A DNA stretch of 64,000 nucleotides from Gaiellasilicea sp963789355 (GTDB lineage Bacteria; Actinomycetota; Thermoleophilia; Gaiellales; Gaiellaceae), in assembly GCA_963789355.1 (NCBI GenBank), contig CAWBKK010000002.1:310001-374000 (forward strand), in the 5' to 3' direction. Position numbers and translations under genes: made by a program. Below are positions 41,623-50,284 of this stretch, one piece after another; position 1 is the stretch's first letter, and each line of letters begins with the position of its first letter. A model generated the notes under the pieces. The model was given only the letters and a program-made list of their open reading frames with translations. It did no database searches and was not told the DNA's origin.

Positions 41623-43224
41623 ATGGAGTTACGGATCCTGGGGCCGCTCGAGGTGTGGGACGAAGGCCGCGACGTCTCGCTGGGTGGGCCCAAGCCGCGT
41701 GCGCTTCTCGCCGTGCTCCTCTTGCATCCCAACGAGGTCGTTCCCGCTGACCGGCTGATCGACGAGCTGTGGGGGGAGGACTCGCCGGAGGACGCCGCCG
41801 CCGCGCTGCGCGTGAACGTCTCGCGGCTGCGCAAGTCGCTTCCGCAGGACCTGCTGACGACCAGATCGCCCGGCTACCTCGTCCGGGTCGGGCCCGACGA
41901 GCTCGATCTCCACCGCTTCGAGCGGCTGGTGGACGAGGGGAGGAGCTTGCTCGCTCGCGGCCTGGCGGCCGACGCGTCGGAGCGGCTCGGAGACGCGCTG
42001 TCGCTCTGGCGAGGCCCGGCGCTCGCGGACTTCGCCTACGAGAGCTTCGCCCAGGCGGCGATCGCCCGGCTCGAGGAGATCAGGCTGTCAGCGCTCGAGC
42101 TCCGGATCGACGCCGACCTCATCCTCGGGCGCCACGACGAGCTGGTCGGAGAGCTCGAGGCCCTGGTCGCCGAGCACCCGCTCCGCGAACGTCTGCGGAG
42201 GTGTCTGATGACGGCGCTGTACCGGTCGGGTCGGCAAGCGGAGGCCCTCGACGCCTATCAGGATGCGCGCCGGGCCCTCGTCGACGAACTCGGGATCGAA
42301 CCGAGCCCGGCGCTCCACGAGCTGGAGCGGGCGATCCTTCGGCACGACCCTTCGTTGGCTGTCGAGGCGCCGGCACCCATTCGTGTCCGTGAGGTTGCGG
42401 AGCGGTCGATTCTCGTCGCTATCACCGACGAGGCGCGCATGGAGTCGCTGCTCGCTGTGGCCGAGCCACTCGTGCGAGACCCGCCTCGCGTCCTGATCCT
42501 GGCCAGACTCGTCTCGGAGGCGGCCGAGCTTCGATCCGCGTCGGCCCGGCTCGAGGAGCGCCGGTCTGCACTCGAAGCGCGCGGTGTCGTCGCCCGCGCT
42601 GCCTGCTTCACGTCAGCGGCGGCGGGTGAGGAGCTGGCCCGGCTCGCCACCGACCTCGACGTCGAGCTCCTGCTCACCGACGCCCCCGACGAGCTCCTGG
42701 CCGAGGGAGCTCCCGCCGAGCAGCTCACCGCCCTACTCGAGGAGACGCCCTGCGACGTGGCGCTGCTCGTTCCGAGGGACGCGACGCCTGAGGGCCCCGT
42801 GCTCGTACCGTTCGGAGGAGCCGAGCACGACTGGGCCGCGGTCGAGCTCGGCGCGTGGTTTGCGCGCGCCGCCGACGCGCCGCTCCGGCTCGCTGGTGCC
42901 GCCGCAGTGCCGGAGCAGGGCAGGCGCGACGCGAGCCGCCTGCTCTCCCACGGCGCCCTCGCCGTCCAGCGGGTCCTGGGCATCTCGGCCGAGCCGCTGC
43001 TGACTCCGCCGGGCGAGGAGGGCATGCTGGAGGCGAGCCGCGGCGCCGGTCTCCTCGTGGTCGGGTTGTCGACGCGGTGGCACCGCGAGGGCCTCGGCCC
43101 CGCCCGCCTCAGGCTGGCCCGAGAGGCCACCCCGGCCACGCTGCTCGTGCGGCGGGGGTTACGGCCCGGCGGCCTCGCCCCCCCAGCCACGCTCACGCAC
43201 TACACCTGGTCGATCCGGCCCTGA
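41623..43224 (+). CDS. SARP-family (BTAD) regulator with a universal-stress-protein-like C-terminus
   Basis: 533 aa. An OmpR-like winged helix opens it (MELRILGPLEVWDEGRDVSLGGPKPRALLAVLLLHPNEVVPADRLIDELWGEDSPEDAAAALRVNVSRLRKSL). The BTAD helical domain follows (FERLVDEGRSLLARG to ALVDELGIEPSPALHELERAILRHDPSL, about residue 245). Instead of an NTPase, the rest has two USP-like parts, including CDVALLVPRDATPEGPVLVPFGGAEHDWAAVELGAWFARA and GLLVVGLSTRWHREGLGPARLRLAREATPATLLVRRG. SARPs bind heptad repeats and activate secondary-metabolite or stress genes. The heptads at 41571 and at the PAP2 and kinase genes are likely targets. Confidence 0.83.
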   Translation: MELRILGPLEVWDEGRDVSLGGPKPRALLAVLLLHPNEVVPADRLIDELWGEDSPEDAAAALRVNVSRLRKSLPQDLLTTRSPGYLVRVGPDELDLHRFERLVDEGRSLLARGLAADASERLGDALSLWRGPALADFAYESFAQAAIARLEEIRLSALELRIDADLILGRHDELVGELEALVAEHPLRERLRRCLMTALYRSGRQAEALDAYQDARRALVDELGIEPSPALHELERAILRHDPSLAVEAPAPIRVREVAERSILVAITDEARMESLLAVAEPLVRDPPRVLILARLVSEAAELRSASARLEERRSALEARGVVARAACFTSAAAGEELARLATDLDVELLLTDAPDELLAEGAPAEQLTALLEETPCDVALLVPRDATPEGPVLVPFGGAEHDWAAVELGAWFARAADAPLRLAGAAAVPEQGRRDASRLLSHGALAVQRVLGISAEPLLTPPGEEGMLEASRGAGLLVVGLSTRWHREGLGPARLRLAREATPATLLVRRGLRPGGLAPPATLTHYTWSIRP

Positions 43225-43232
43225 GGCCGCGC

Positions 43233-46200
43233 TCACTCCTGGCAGGCTGGTTCGTACGGCCGCCCTGGGAGAAACTCCTCCCACTCCTCGCGCGTCAGCG
43301 TGCGGTTGGCGAGCGCGCAGGCACGCTCGGGCCAGGACTGCGGATCGATCTCCCACAGAGCGCCTTCGCCGTTGCCGCTCGTGATCAGCAGACTGCGTCC
43401 GTCAGCCGACAGGTCGAGCATCGACTCGCGGCTGCCCGCACCGAGCCGCAGACCGATCTGAGCTCCCGTGGCAAGGTCCCAGAGGGACGCGAACGAGTCT
43501 CCCCCGGCAATCGCGAGCATCTTGCCGTCGGGGCTGAAGTCGAGCTCCCACACGGCGTTCCCCACATTCTGCTCGAGCTCGCGAACGAGCTTGCCCGTGC
43601 GGACGTCCCAGATGTGCACGAGCTTGTCGATGCCGGCGGTGGCGAGGGTCCTGCCGTCGCGGCTGAACGCGACGGCCAATCCAAGGACGTAACCCTTGTC
43701 GCTACCGGGCGTGGTGTCGACCGTCAGCTTCGCAATCCGCACGCGGCGCTCGGTGTCCCAGATCTCTGCGTCGCCTCCCCCGTCCACCGGGCCGGGGCCC
43801 CTCCACCCCTCGTACACGAAGGCGACGACCGGCTCGGTCGGGTGGAAGGCGACGTCGCTGACATAGCTGCCGCCGCCGACGCGGCCGAGGGCGGCGCCCG
43901 TCGCGACGTCCCAGAGCTTCACGCCGTCCTTTCCGGAGGTTGCGAGCATCGTGCCGTCTTCGTTGATGCTCACGCCGACGAGGTAGGGCGGGTGCGCCCT
44001 GAACGGTCCGGAGCGAAGGGATCGCGATTCCGCATCCCAGATACTCACCATCCCGCGCTTGGTACTGGCTGCAAGCGTTCGTCCATCCGAGCTGAATGCG
44101 AGCTCCGAGACCTCGCCGCCGGTCTCCCGCAGAGGCCCGCCGGCCGGGTCGAGTGTCCTCGCGTCGAAGAAGCGGATCCCTTCCCCCTTGAGGCCGACCG
44201 CGATCAACCGGCCGTCCGGGCTGAGCTTCCCAGGGTGCCGGTCCGGCCAGTCGCTGAGCCCCCGGTCGTGCGTGAACGTGAACCGCCGCCCGAGGGTCCG
44301 CGTCCCGGTGAGATCCCAGGCCATGGCAGTCCCGTCGCTGCTCCCGGTGTAGAGCGTCCCCCCGTCGGGACTGAGAACGGGCCACCAGACGGAGCGCGAG
44401 TGGCCACGGAGCGTCTCGACGGGCGTCGCGGTGTCGGCGTCCCAGATAATCACCGTTCCGTCGACGTTCGCCGACACGACCGTCTCGCCGTTGCGGGTGA
44501 ACAGCAGCCCGATCGGGCTCGACGCGATCGCTCCCCTAGCCTCCCTCGTACGTCCGGTGCGCAGGTCGATCACCCGCAGGCCGCGGTCGAGGCCGACTGC
44601 GGCCGTGAACCCGTCGGGGCTGAGCGCGAGGGCGTGATACCCGTCCTCGATCTCGATGGTTCTCGTCTTCTGGCGGCTGTCGAGATCCCACCAGGCGAGC
44701 TCACCCACTACCGAGGTGGTGACGAGCGACTGGCCGTCGGGCGTCAGCGCGACGTCGGGGTGCGTCCAAAGCTGAGAGATCCACGAGCCCGTGAAGCCGT
44801 CCGGTCGGATCGGAGCGCCGACCTGGCGCAGAGTGACGGCGTCGCGGATCGCGATCCAGCCCGTGCCCTGCTCGCCCGTCGTCTCCACCACCGCGAGCTG
44901 CGAGCCATCCTTTGTGAAGGCAATGCGAAGCGCGCTGGCTGCCCCCAGGGAGACCGTTGCGAGCGGTTTCCGCGTGCTGGCGTCGAACAACCGTACGTAC
45001 CCGTTCCCGCCGACCGCCAGCCTGGCGCCGTCCGGGCTGTATGCCACCGTCTCGAACTTTGTGCTGTATGCCACCGTCTTGACCCTTGACGGCACCTCGA
45101 GCGGCTTGCCTCTCCGCTCGAACGTCGCAGTGTCGACGAGGAGCACCCCGACGGACGGGTCCGCGACCGCCAGCGTCTTCCCGTCGGGCCTGGCCGCGAG
45201 TCCGCGGGGGATAGGCTCAAACTCGCTCTGGAGGTGCACGATCCCGGTCGCGGCGGGCGCGCGCATAAGGGTGGCGAGTAGGTAGCCGCGGGTCTGGGGG
45301 GAGTTGCCGACCACGACCGCCTGGCGGGCGAGTAGGAGCGAAAGGTCCAGGTCCTCCTCGACGAGCGCCTGCGCGCCGAGCCGCTGCGCGAGCTGGGACG
45401 TCTCCGCGTCGCGCGCCGCGTCGGCGGCGTCGCGGGCCTCCCCGCGCTGGTTGAGAGCGAAGATGCCGCCCGCGACGGCGGATGCGAGGAGGGCGGCGAC
45501 CCCGGCGAGCAGAGCGCGTAGGCGCCGGTTCGTGCGCCGCGCCCTCCTCGACTCCTGCTGGGAGGCGTCGCGGCTCTCGGTCACGAACTGGCGCTCGAGC
45601 TCGTTCAGCTCGAAGGCGTGGCCGGTGCTCCAGTCGAGCGCTGCAGCGAGACGCGCGCCGCGGTAGAGCTCGCCCTGGTCGCGCTCAGCCACGTCCCAGC
45701 CGGTCGCCGCCTGGGTGATGTGACGACGAAGCCGCCGGCCTTCGGTGTCCTCTTCGATCCACTCGCGCAGGCGCGGCCATTCGCGCAGCAGAGCCTCGTG
45801 GGCGACCTCAACCGAACCCTCGCTGACGGTGACGAGGCGGCTGTCGGCCAGCGTCGCGAGCACGTCGGCCGCCCATCTATCGCGCTCCAGGTCGAGCTCG
45901 GCGAGCGGCGCGCGGCGGCGCACGAGCGTCTCGCCCTCGCCCTCTCCGACGAGGCGCAGCATAAGGGCGCGCACGATCGATTTGTGCTCGTCCGGAATCC
46001 GGGCGTAGGTGCCCTCGGCCAGGCGCGCGACGGCGCCATAAACGCCGCCGGACTCGCGGTAGGCAGCCAGGGTGAGCGCGTTGTCTTGCCGCTTCTGCCA
46101 GAGCTCGAGTAGGGCCGTGGACAGCAACGGCAGCGCGCCCGGCTCGCCCTCCACGTCGTCGACGAGCGCGTCGGCTAGGTCCGGATCCACCCGCAGCCCC

Positions 46201-47819
46201 ACCCGGCCGGCGGGCAGCTCGACGGCGCGCCGAAACTCTGAGGCCTGCATGGGCCCGACCAGCACGTGGTTCGCACCCAGCAGCTCGGCGAGCCCCGAGT
46301 AGGTGGCGACGCGCCCGTAGAAGTCGGCACGCAGCGCAACCACGACGACTGCTCGACCCTCCGGATCGGCGGCCGCGCGGGCAAGCGTGTCGGCGAAGGC
46401 GGCGCGCTCGGCGTCGGAGCGGCAGGCGGTGAACAGCTCCTCGAACTGGTCGACGGCGAGGAGCAGGCGTGCGTTGGCGGGCAGCGCGTCGAGCGCTTCG
46501 GCGAGTGGATCCTTCGCTCCCGACACGAGCACGCGGCGAAGCTCTTCCAGCGGCCGCTCGCCAGGACGCAGCAGCAGACGCCGCCAGCCCCCGCTGCCCG
46601 GCAGCACCCCACCGGCGAGGGCAGGAAGGAGACCGGCGCGGAGGACCGACGACTTGCCGCTGCCCGACGGGCCGACGATGCCGAGGAAACCGGCGCCCAC
46701 AAGGCGGGCGATGAGCTCGGCGACGAGCCGCTCGCGGCCGAAGAAATAGTCGGCATCGACGGGCTCGAAGCTCGCGAGACCCTTGAACGGGCAGATCCCC
46801 TCAGCCGCCACGCGGGCAGGGGTGGCCGGACCCGCGAGGACCCGCGCCTGCTCGCGCACGAGCTGGAGGTCGATCACCTTGCCGGTCAGCTCGGCCTCGA
46901 CCTCGCTCAGGTCGCTCCTGCCGGCGGCGGCACGGGAGGCGACATCGACGAGCCGGCGGCTTGCCTCGTCGACGGTCACAGCCAGCGCGGCGCGGACGAA
47001 CTCTCGGCAACTCGGGTAGCGCTGCTCTGGCTCCTTCGCCAGCGCCCTCGCGATCACTGCATCGAGCGCGGCGGGCAGCTCCGGCCGCCGCGCGCTCGGC
47101 GCCGGCGGTTCGGCTTCGAGGTGCGCGAACACGACCGCAATCTCCGAGTCGCGCCGAAACGGCGGCTGCCCGACGAGGCACTCGTGGAGCACGCAGCCGA
47201 GCGAGTAGACGTCCGCCCGCCCGTCGATCTCTTCCCCGGTGATCTGCTCGGGGGCGACGTAATCGATCGTGCCCAGCAGGTGGCCGTCGTCGCCGATTCC
47301 GGTCTTCTCGGAGACCCGCTTCGTGAGGCCGAAGTCCGCCAGGTAGACGTGGTCGGAGCCGTCGGGACGGGCGCCCGCGTCGAGCAGCACGTTGGAGGGT
47401 TTCACGTCGCGATGGACGAGACCGCGCGCGTGCGCCGCATCGAGGGCGCTCGCGACCTGCGCGAGGATGCCGATCGCGTCCGCCGGGTCGAGACGACCGA
47501 GCTGGAGTCGCTCCCTCAGGTCACGCCCCTCGACGTAGCGCATGGCGATGAAGAGGATGTCCTCGGTCGTCCCAGCCTCGTAGATCGGGATGATGTTCGG
47601 ATGGTCGATCGATGCGGCCAGCTCCGACTCGCGCAGGAAGCGGTCACGGAACGATTCGTCCTCGGCGAGGCCGGCAGCCAGCAACTTGAGCGCAACCCTC
47701 CGCTTCAGCCGCAGATCCTCGGCCAGGTAGACGACGCTCATGCCGCCCAAGCCCAGCAGCGACTCGATCCGGTAGCCGGCAAGCTCGGTGCCGACCCGCG
47801 GGTCATCGCTCACTTGCAC
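43233..47819 (-). CDS. Giant Ser/Thr protein kinase-nSTAND NTPase-WD40 membrane protein
   Basis: About 1530 aa. Kinase at residues about 15-280: GLGGMSVVYLAED, ALKLL (Lys), LVHRDVKPSNVLL, LADFGL, YVAPEQ. Then an nSTAND1-like ATPase at about 350-760: FFGRERLVAELIARLVGAG, Walker A GPSGSGKSSVLRAG, Walker B RLLLAVDQFEELF. One transmembrane helix near 825-850 (LLAGVAALLASAVAGGIFAL) puts a WD40-repeat domain of about 650 residues outside (repeats such as LAFSSDGRTLAASTKRGMVSIWD). So an extracytosolic sensor is coupled to ATPase and kinase. Start uncertain: GTG 47819 is chosen, TTG 47852 is possible. The 3' end converges on the SARP gene. Tandem heptads precede it. Confidence 0.85.
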   Translation of the reverse strand: MQVSDDPRVGTELAGYRIESLLGLGGMSVVYLAEDLRLKRRVALKLLAAGLAEDESFRDRFLRESELAASIDHPNIIPIYEAGTTEDILFIAMRYVEGRDLRERLQLGRLDPADAIGILAQVASALDAAHARGLVHRDVKPSNVLLDAGARPDGSDHVYLADFGLTKRVSEKTGIGDDGHLLGTIDYVAPEQITGEEIDGRADVYSLGCVLHECLVGQPPFRRDSEIAVVFAHLEAEPPAPSARRPELPAALDAVIARALAKEPEQRYPSCREFVRAALAVTVDEASRRLVDVASRAAAGRSDLSEVEAELTGKVIDLQLVREQARVLAGPATPARVAAEGICPFKGLASFEPVDADYFFGRERLVAELIARLVGAGFLGIVGPSGSGKSSVLRAGLLPALAGGVLPGSGGWRRLLLRPGERPLEELRRVLVSGAKDPLAEALDALPANARLLLAVDQFEELFTACRSDAERAAFADTLARAAADPEGRAVVVVALRADFYGRVATYSGLAELLGANHVLVGPMQASEFRRAVELPAGRVGLRVDPDLADALVDDVEGEPGALPLLSTALLELWQKRQDNALTLAAYRESGGVYGAVARLAEGTYARIPDEHKSIVRALMLRLVGEGEGETLVRRRAPLAELDLERDRWAADVLATLADSRLVTVSEGSVEVAHEALLREWPRLREWIEEDTEGRRLRRHITQAATGWDVAERDQGELYRGARLAAALDWSTGHAFELNELERQFVTESRDASQQESRRARRTNRRLRALLAGVAALLASAVAGGIFALNQRGEARDAADAARDAETSQLAQRLGAQALVEEDLDLSLLLARQAVVVGNSPQTRGYLLATLMRAPAATGIVHLQSEFEPIPRGLAARPDGKTLAVADPSVGVLLVDTATFERRGKPLEVPSRVKTVAYSTKFETVAYSPDGARLAVGGNGYVRLFDASTRKPLATVSLGAASALRIAFTKDGSQLAVVETTGEQGTGWIAIRDAVTLRQVGAPIRPDGFTGSWISQLWTHPDVALTPDGQSLVTTSVVGELAWWDLDSRQKTRTIEIEDGYHALALSPDGFTAAVGLDRGLRVIDLRTGRTREARGAIASSPIGLLFTRNGETVVSANVDGTVIIWDADTATPVETLRGHSRSVWWPVLSPDGGTLYTGSSDGTAMAWDLTGTRTLGRRFTFTHDRGLSDWPDRHPGKLSPDGRLIAVGLKGEGIRFFDARTLDPAGGPLRETGGEVSELAFSSDGRTLAASTKRGMVSIWDAESRSLRSGPFRAHPPYLVGVSINEDGTMLATSGKDGVKLWDVATGAALGRVGGGSYVSDVAFHPTEPVVAFVYEGWRGPGPVDGGGDAEIWDTERRVRIAKLTVDTTPGSDKGYVLGLAVAFSRDGRTLATAGIDKLVHIWDVRTGKLVRELEQNVGNAVWELDFSPDGKMLAIAGGDSFASLWDLATGAQIGLRLGAGSRESMLDLSADGRSLLITSGNGEGALWEIDPQSWPERACALANRTLTREEWEEFLPGRPYEPACQE

Positions 47820-47889
47820 GTGCACATCCTCGCTTTCGGGACCCTGCAGCAACGATAAGCCGATCGGGGATCATTTGTAGGAAACCGGT

Positions 47890-47917
47890 GTTACAGCCCT
47901 GTTTCAGGCGCGTAACC
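47890..47917. promoter_or_regulatory. SARP-type heptads before the giant kinase gene
   Basis: GTTACA at 47890-47895, GTTTCA at 47901-47906 and a degenerate GTAACC at 47912-47917 repeat at 11-bp steps. They lie 71-98 bp before the chosen kinase start and match the heptads of the PAP2 and SARP/TolB regions. Confidence 0.55.
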
Positions 47918-48198
47918 GCGTTTTGCCCGCTCGAGGGTGGATCGGCGATCGTTGCGTGGCTGTCGCGCACGAAACAGCGGGCGCTTCAAGCGATGTGGCT
48001 GCTGCGTGCGAAGTAGCGGGCTGCGATCGCCCGTCGATAGCTCTGTTGCCTGATTCGCAACCAGGACGACCACACGCGTACCACACAGGCTCGGCCGGGC
48101 AGCGGCTCATGGCCGGTCAGCGCCGTTCGCTGGGCGAGGAAACGCCTGCGTCAGCCGGCAATTCCGGGTCGCAGCCGGCTGTACCGGTCGAGCCCGTA
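47918..48198. other. Non-coding stretch between kinase promoter and distal tRNA-Asp copy
   Basis: No supported ORF and no ribosome binding site. Short frames of some 60 codons are shadows. It includes repeated CGGGCT/GATCG elements without clear symmetry. It ends at the partial tRNA-Asp copy. Confidence 0.5.
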
Positions 48199-48246
48199 CC
48201 GGCCTGTCACGCCGGAGGTCGCAGGTTCGAGTCCCGCCGCTCCCGT
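48199..48246 (+). repeat. Partial tRNA-Asp copy, candidate attachment site (distal end of island 2)
   Basis: 46 of 48 positions match 35929-35976. Only the anticodon arm, T arm and 3' acceptor are present, so it cannot be a tRNA. Sequence beyond it keeps traces of similarity (a CCCTGC element), then a broken gene begins. It is the far end of the 12.3-kb segment. Confidence 0.78.
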
Positions 48247-48286
48247 TCGAACGCCCTGCGGAAATCAGCACAACGACAGGCGAGAC

Positions 48287-48606
48287 TCAGGCAGTCGTTT
48301 CGACCGGCATCGCGTCGGGCTGGGAGGCACGCGACTCGATCTCTACGATTCGGCTTTCAGCTGCTGAGACGAGGATGCCGCGGGCGACGTCGAGGACGTG
48401 CAGCCCGAGGCTTCCCGACGCGCGCTCGGGCCGGCCGGCGGCGAGCGCCTCCACGAGCTCGTGGAGACCCAGGCCGCGCGCATCGCGATCGCCGCGTGCC
48501 GCGTAGGCGACCTCCTGCCATTCCTCGCGCCCGCGCCGCATCCGCACAGGACCCTCGAATCCGTTCGGATCCGGGAGCGAGATCACGCCCTCGGTGCCGT
48601 GGAGCC
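48287..48606 (-). pseudogene. C-terminal remnant of a Gfo/Idh/MocA oxidoreductase
   Basis: Only the last 105 codons remain. They read HGTEGVISLPDPNGFEGPV, then WQEVAYAARGDRDARGLGLHELVEALAAGRPERASGSLGLHVLDVARGILVSAAES, the typical C-terminal domain of these NAD(P)-dependent sugar oxidoreductases. The Rossmann domain and start are missing. The break at about 48604 abuts the remnant of an oppositely oriented kinase gene. It lies 41 bp past the distal tRNA-Asp copy. Confidence 0.7.
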
Positions 48607-49078
48607 CTCAACAACGTCTCGCTCGGCATCTACGGCGAAGCCGTCCACCAGACCGCCTACCGCAACTCGAAGGTGCGGACACTGCTGGGCCGGAGGTTCT
48701 GGGGCCGAGCCGGGCCGGTCCCGACGTCCGGCTCGTCGACGACCTCGGCCGAGAGCATCGCCAACCGGCCGTGGTGCTCGTGTCGAACAACCCCTACGCG
48801 GTCGACCGCCCCGTCGCGCCCGCGACGCGGCCCCGGCTCGACGCCGGGCAGCTCGGCATCGTCGTGCTCGACCGCCCGCGCCCCGGGGCGGAGCCTCCGG
48901 TCGGGTCTGGAGCGCGACGCAACTCGCGGTGGACGCGACAGCACCCGTGCATGCCGGCGTCGACTGCGAGGCGGTCGAATTGGACGCGCCGCTCTCGTTC
49001 GTGAACCGGCCGGGCGCGCTGCGCGTCAGGATCTCCTCCCGTCATCCCGGCGTCTCGCCGTCGGGACGCCTGCCGTGA
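48602..49078 (+). pseudogene. C-terminal remnant of a diacylglycerol-kinase-type lipid kinase (frameshifted)
   Basis: Begins abruptly with LNNVSLGIYGEAVHQTAYRNSKVRTLL, a segment internal to the DAGK catalytic domain (NNVSLG-x-Y). The reading frame then shifts to VVLVSNNPYAVDRPVAPATRPRLDAGQLGIVVLD, then again to VWSATQLAVDATAPVHAGVDCEAVELDAPLSFVNRPGALRV. The ATP-binding N-terminus is gone. At least two indels are present. Head to head with the Gfo/Idh remnant, so one deletion probably removed the 5' halves of both genes. Confidence 0.65.
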
Positions 49079-49280
49079 CCTCCAGGGCACGATCGGTCAG
49101 GGAGCGGAGTAGGTCGAGGGATCTGCCGGGAGAGAGCGAGCAACTCCCTCGTTCTCTCCTGTGGGCGCACTGCCGCGCAGTCGCCGGATGACACAGGTGG
49201 GTCAAGACGTCCCCCGGCGCGATCGTGAAGATCTCCGTTCTCCCGTCCCGGGCCTCACCCGCTCCCGTGCTCGAGCTTCG

Positions 49281-49466
49281 ATGGATCACCTTCACGCCAA
49301 AGACCGTGTCCGGCTGCGCGAGGACCACCACGACCTGCCGCGCGGAGCGGTGGGTGTCGTGATCGGCTTCTACCGCACCGAGGAACCGGCCGTTGTCGTG
49401 GAGTTCGAGCGTGGCGTCTGCAGGGTGCCGTTCGACCGGCTGGAGCCGCTCGGCGAAGACGAGTGA
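49281..49466 (+). CDS. DUF4926-type small protein
   Basis: 61 aa, MDHLHAKDRVRLREDHHDLPRG then AVGVVIGFYRTEEPAVVVEFE, ending RVPFDRLEPLGEDE. A small SH3-like beta barrel of the DUF4926 type, often found alone beside DNA-related or toxin genes. No catalytic site. ATG is weakly supported by a purine-rich stretch. Function unknown. Confidence 0.6.
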   Translation: MDHLHAKDRVRLREDHHDLPRGAVGVVIGFYRTEEPAVVVEFERGVCRVPFDRLEPLGEDE

Positions 49467-49475
49467 GTCACTCGA

Positions 49476-49797
49476 TCAGGCCGCGGCGGCGAGCCAAGGC
49501 GACCGCTTCGAGCCGCGAGTGGCGCCGAGCGCACGCAGGAGGTGGCGGATGTGGTTGCGCACGGTCTCGCGGCTGATCTGCAGTGTCTCCTGGATCTGCG
49601 ACGTCGACGCGCCGGCGGCGAGCAGCTTGAGCACCTCCAGCTGGCGGGGCGTCAGCAGCGGCGCGCCCTCCGTCCGGTCTTGCACGGGCAGTGGCTGCAG
49701 CAGCCCGAACACGCCGACGATGCGGCGCTCGTCGCGGACGGCGACAGAGCTGATGTCCGCAGGGACGCGCCGCCCTGCCGTGAAGTGTCGGCCTAGT
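49476..49797 (-). pseudogene. Truncated PAS-LuxR regulator
   Basis: The C-terminal LuxR helix-turn-helix is intact (LLTPRQLEVLKLLAAGASTSQIQETLQISRETVRNHIRHLLRALGATRG). Before it stands the end of a PAS domain (LGRHFTAGRRVPADISSVAVRDERRIVGVFGLLQPL). A TGA in frame at about 49805 cuts off the rest. No start codon with a ribosome binding site occurs within the remaining part. It abuts the PIN gene's stop by one base. Probably a broken sensor-regulator. Confidence 0.62.
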
Positions 49798-50199
49798 TCA
49801 CTGAATGCTCAGCGCGTCGATCGTCCCCGTCTCGACGAGTCCCGTGACCGCCCGCGCCAGATCGTCGTCGGAGGTGACGAAGATGTCCGCCTGCAACTTC
49901 GTCAGTGCGACGAATTCGGCGTCGTACGTCGTCGCCCACCCCAGCTGATCCGCGACTCTCCACGCGTTCCGCTGAAGCACCTTGTCGCCGAGGAAGCGAA
50001 CCTTCAGCGAGTTGATCCGCGTCACCCGCTCGATTCCCTCGGCGGCCGAGATCTCACCCCGGCGGGCGGCCTGGTAAAGCGCCGCCAGCGCCTGCGAGCG
50101 GACGAGCGTCGGCGCGACGAGCTTGTGCTCGGCGGCAACCTCGATCTCGCCGGCCGCAATCCGGAGCAACGTGTCGCAGTCGATGACGAACCGGGTCAC
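49798..50199 (-). CDS. PIN-domain ribonuclease-like protein (VapC-type)
   Basis: 133 aa from GTG 50199 (MTRFVIDCDTLLRIA). Acidic residues of a PIN active site are present: Asp in FVIDCDTLL, Glu in the middle helices, Asp in TTYDAEFVALTKL and Asp in IFVTSDDDLARA. PIN proteins cut RNA with Mg2+ and commonly act as toxins with a partner antitoxin. No antitoxin ORF is visible on either side. An ATG at 50217 would add six residues (MCSVCG), with no ribosome binding site. Confidence 0.77.
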   Translation of the reverse strand: MTRFVIDCDTLLRIAAGEIEVAAEHKLVAPTLVRSQALAALYQAARRGEISAAEGIERVTRINSLKVRFLGDKVLQRNAWRVADQLGWATTYDAEFVALTKLQADIFVTSDDDLARAVTGLVETGTIDALSIQ

Positions 50200-50284
50200 G
50201 CCGCAGACGCTACACACTCAAGCGATCTCTGCCCGTGCATTTGACGCACGATCGGTGAGTGCAGCCCGCCGGGTCACGGCGGCG

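Noticed and set aside
49798..50284. VapBC toxin-antitoxin pair
   Set aside because: A PIN protein is present, but no antitoxin ORF occurs next to it on either strand.
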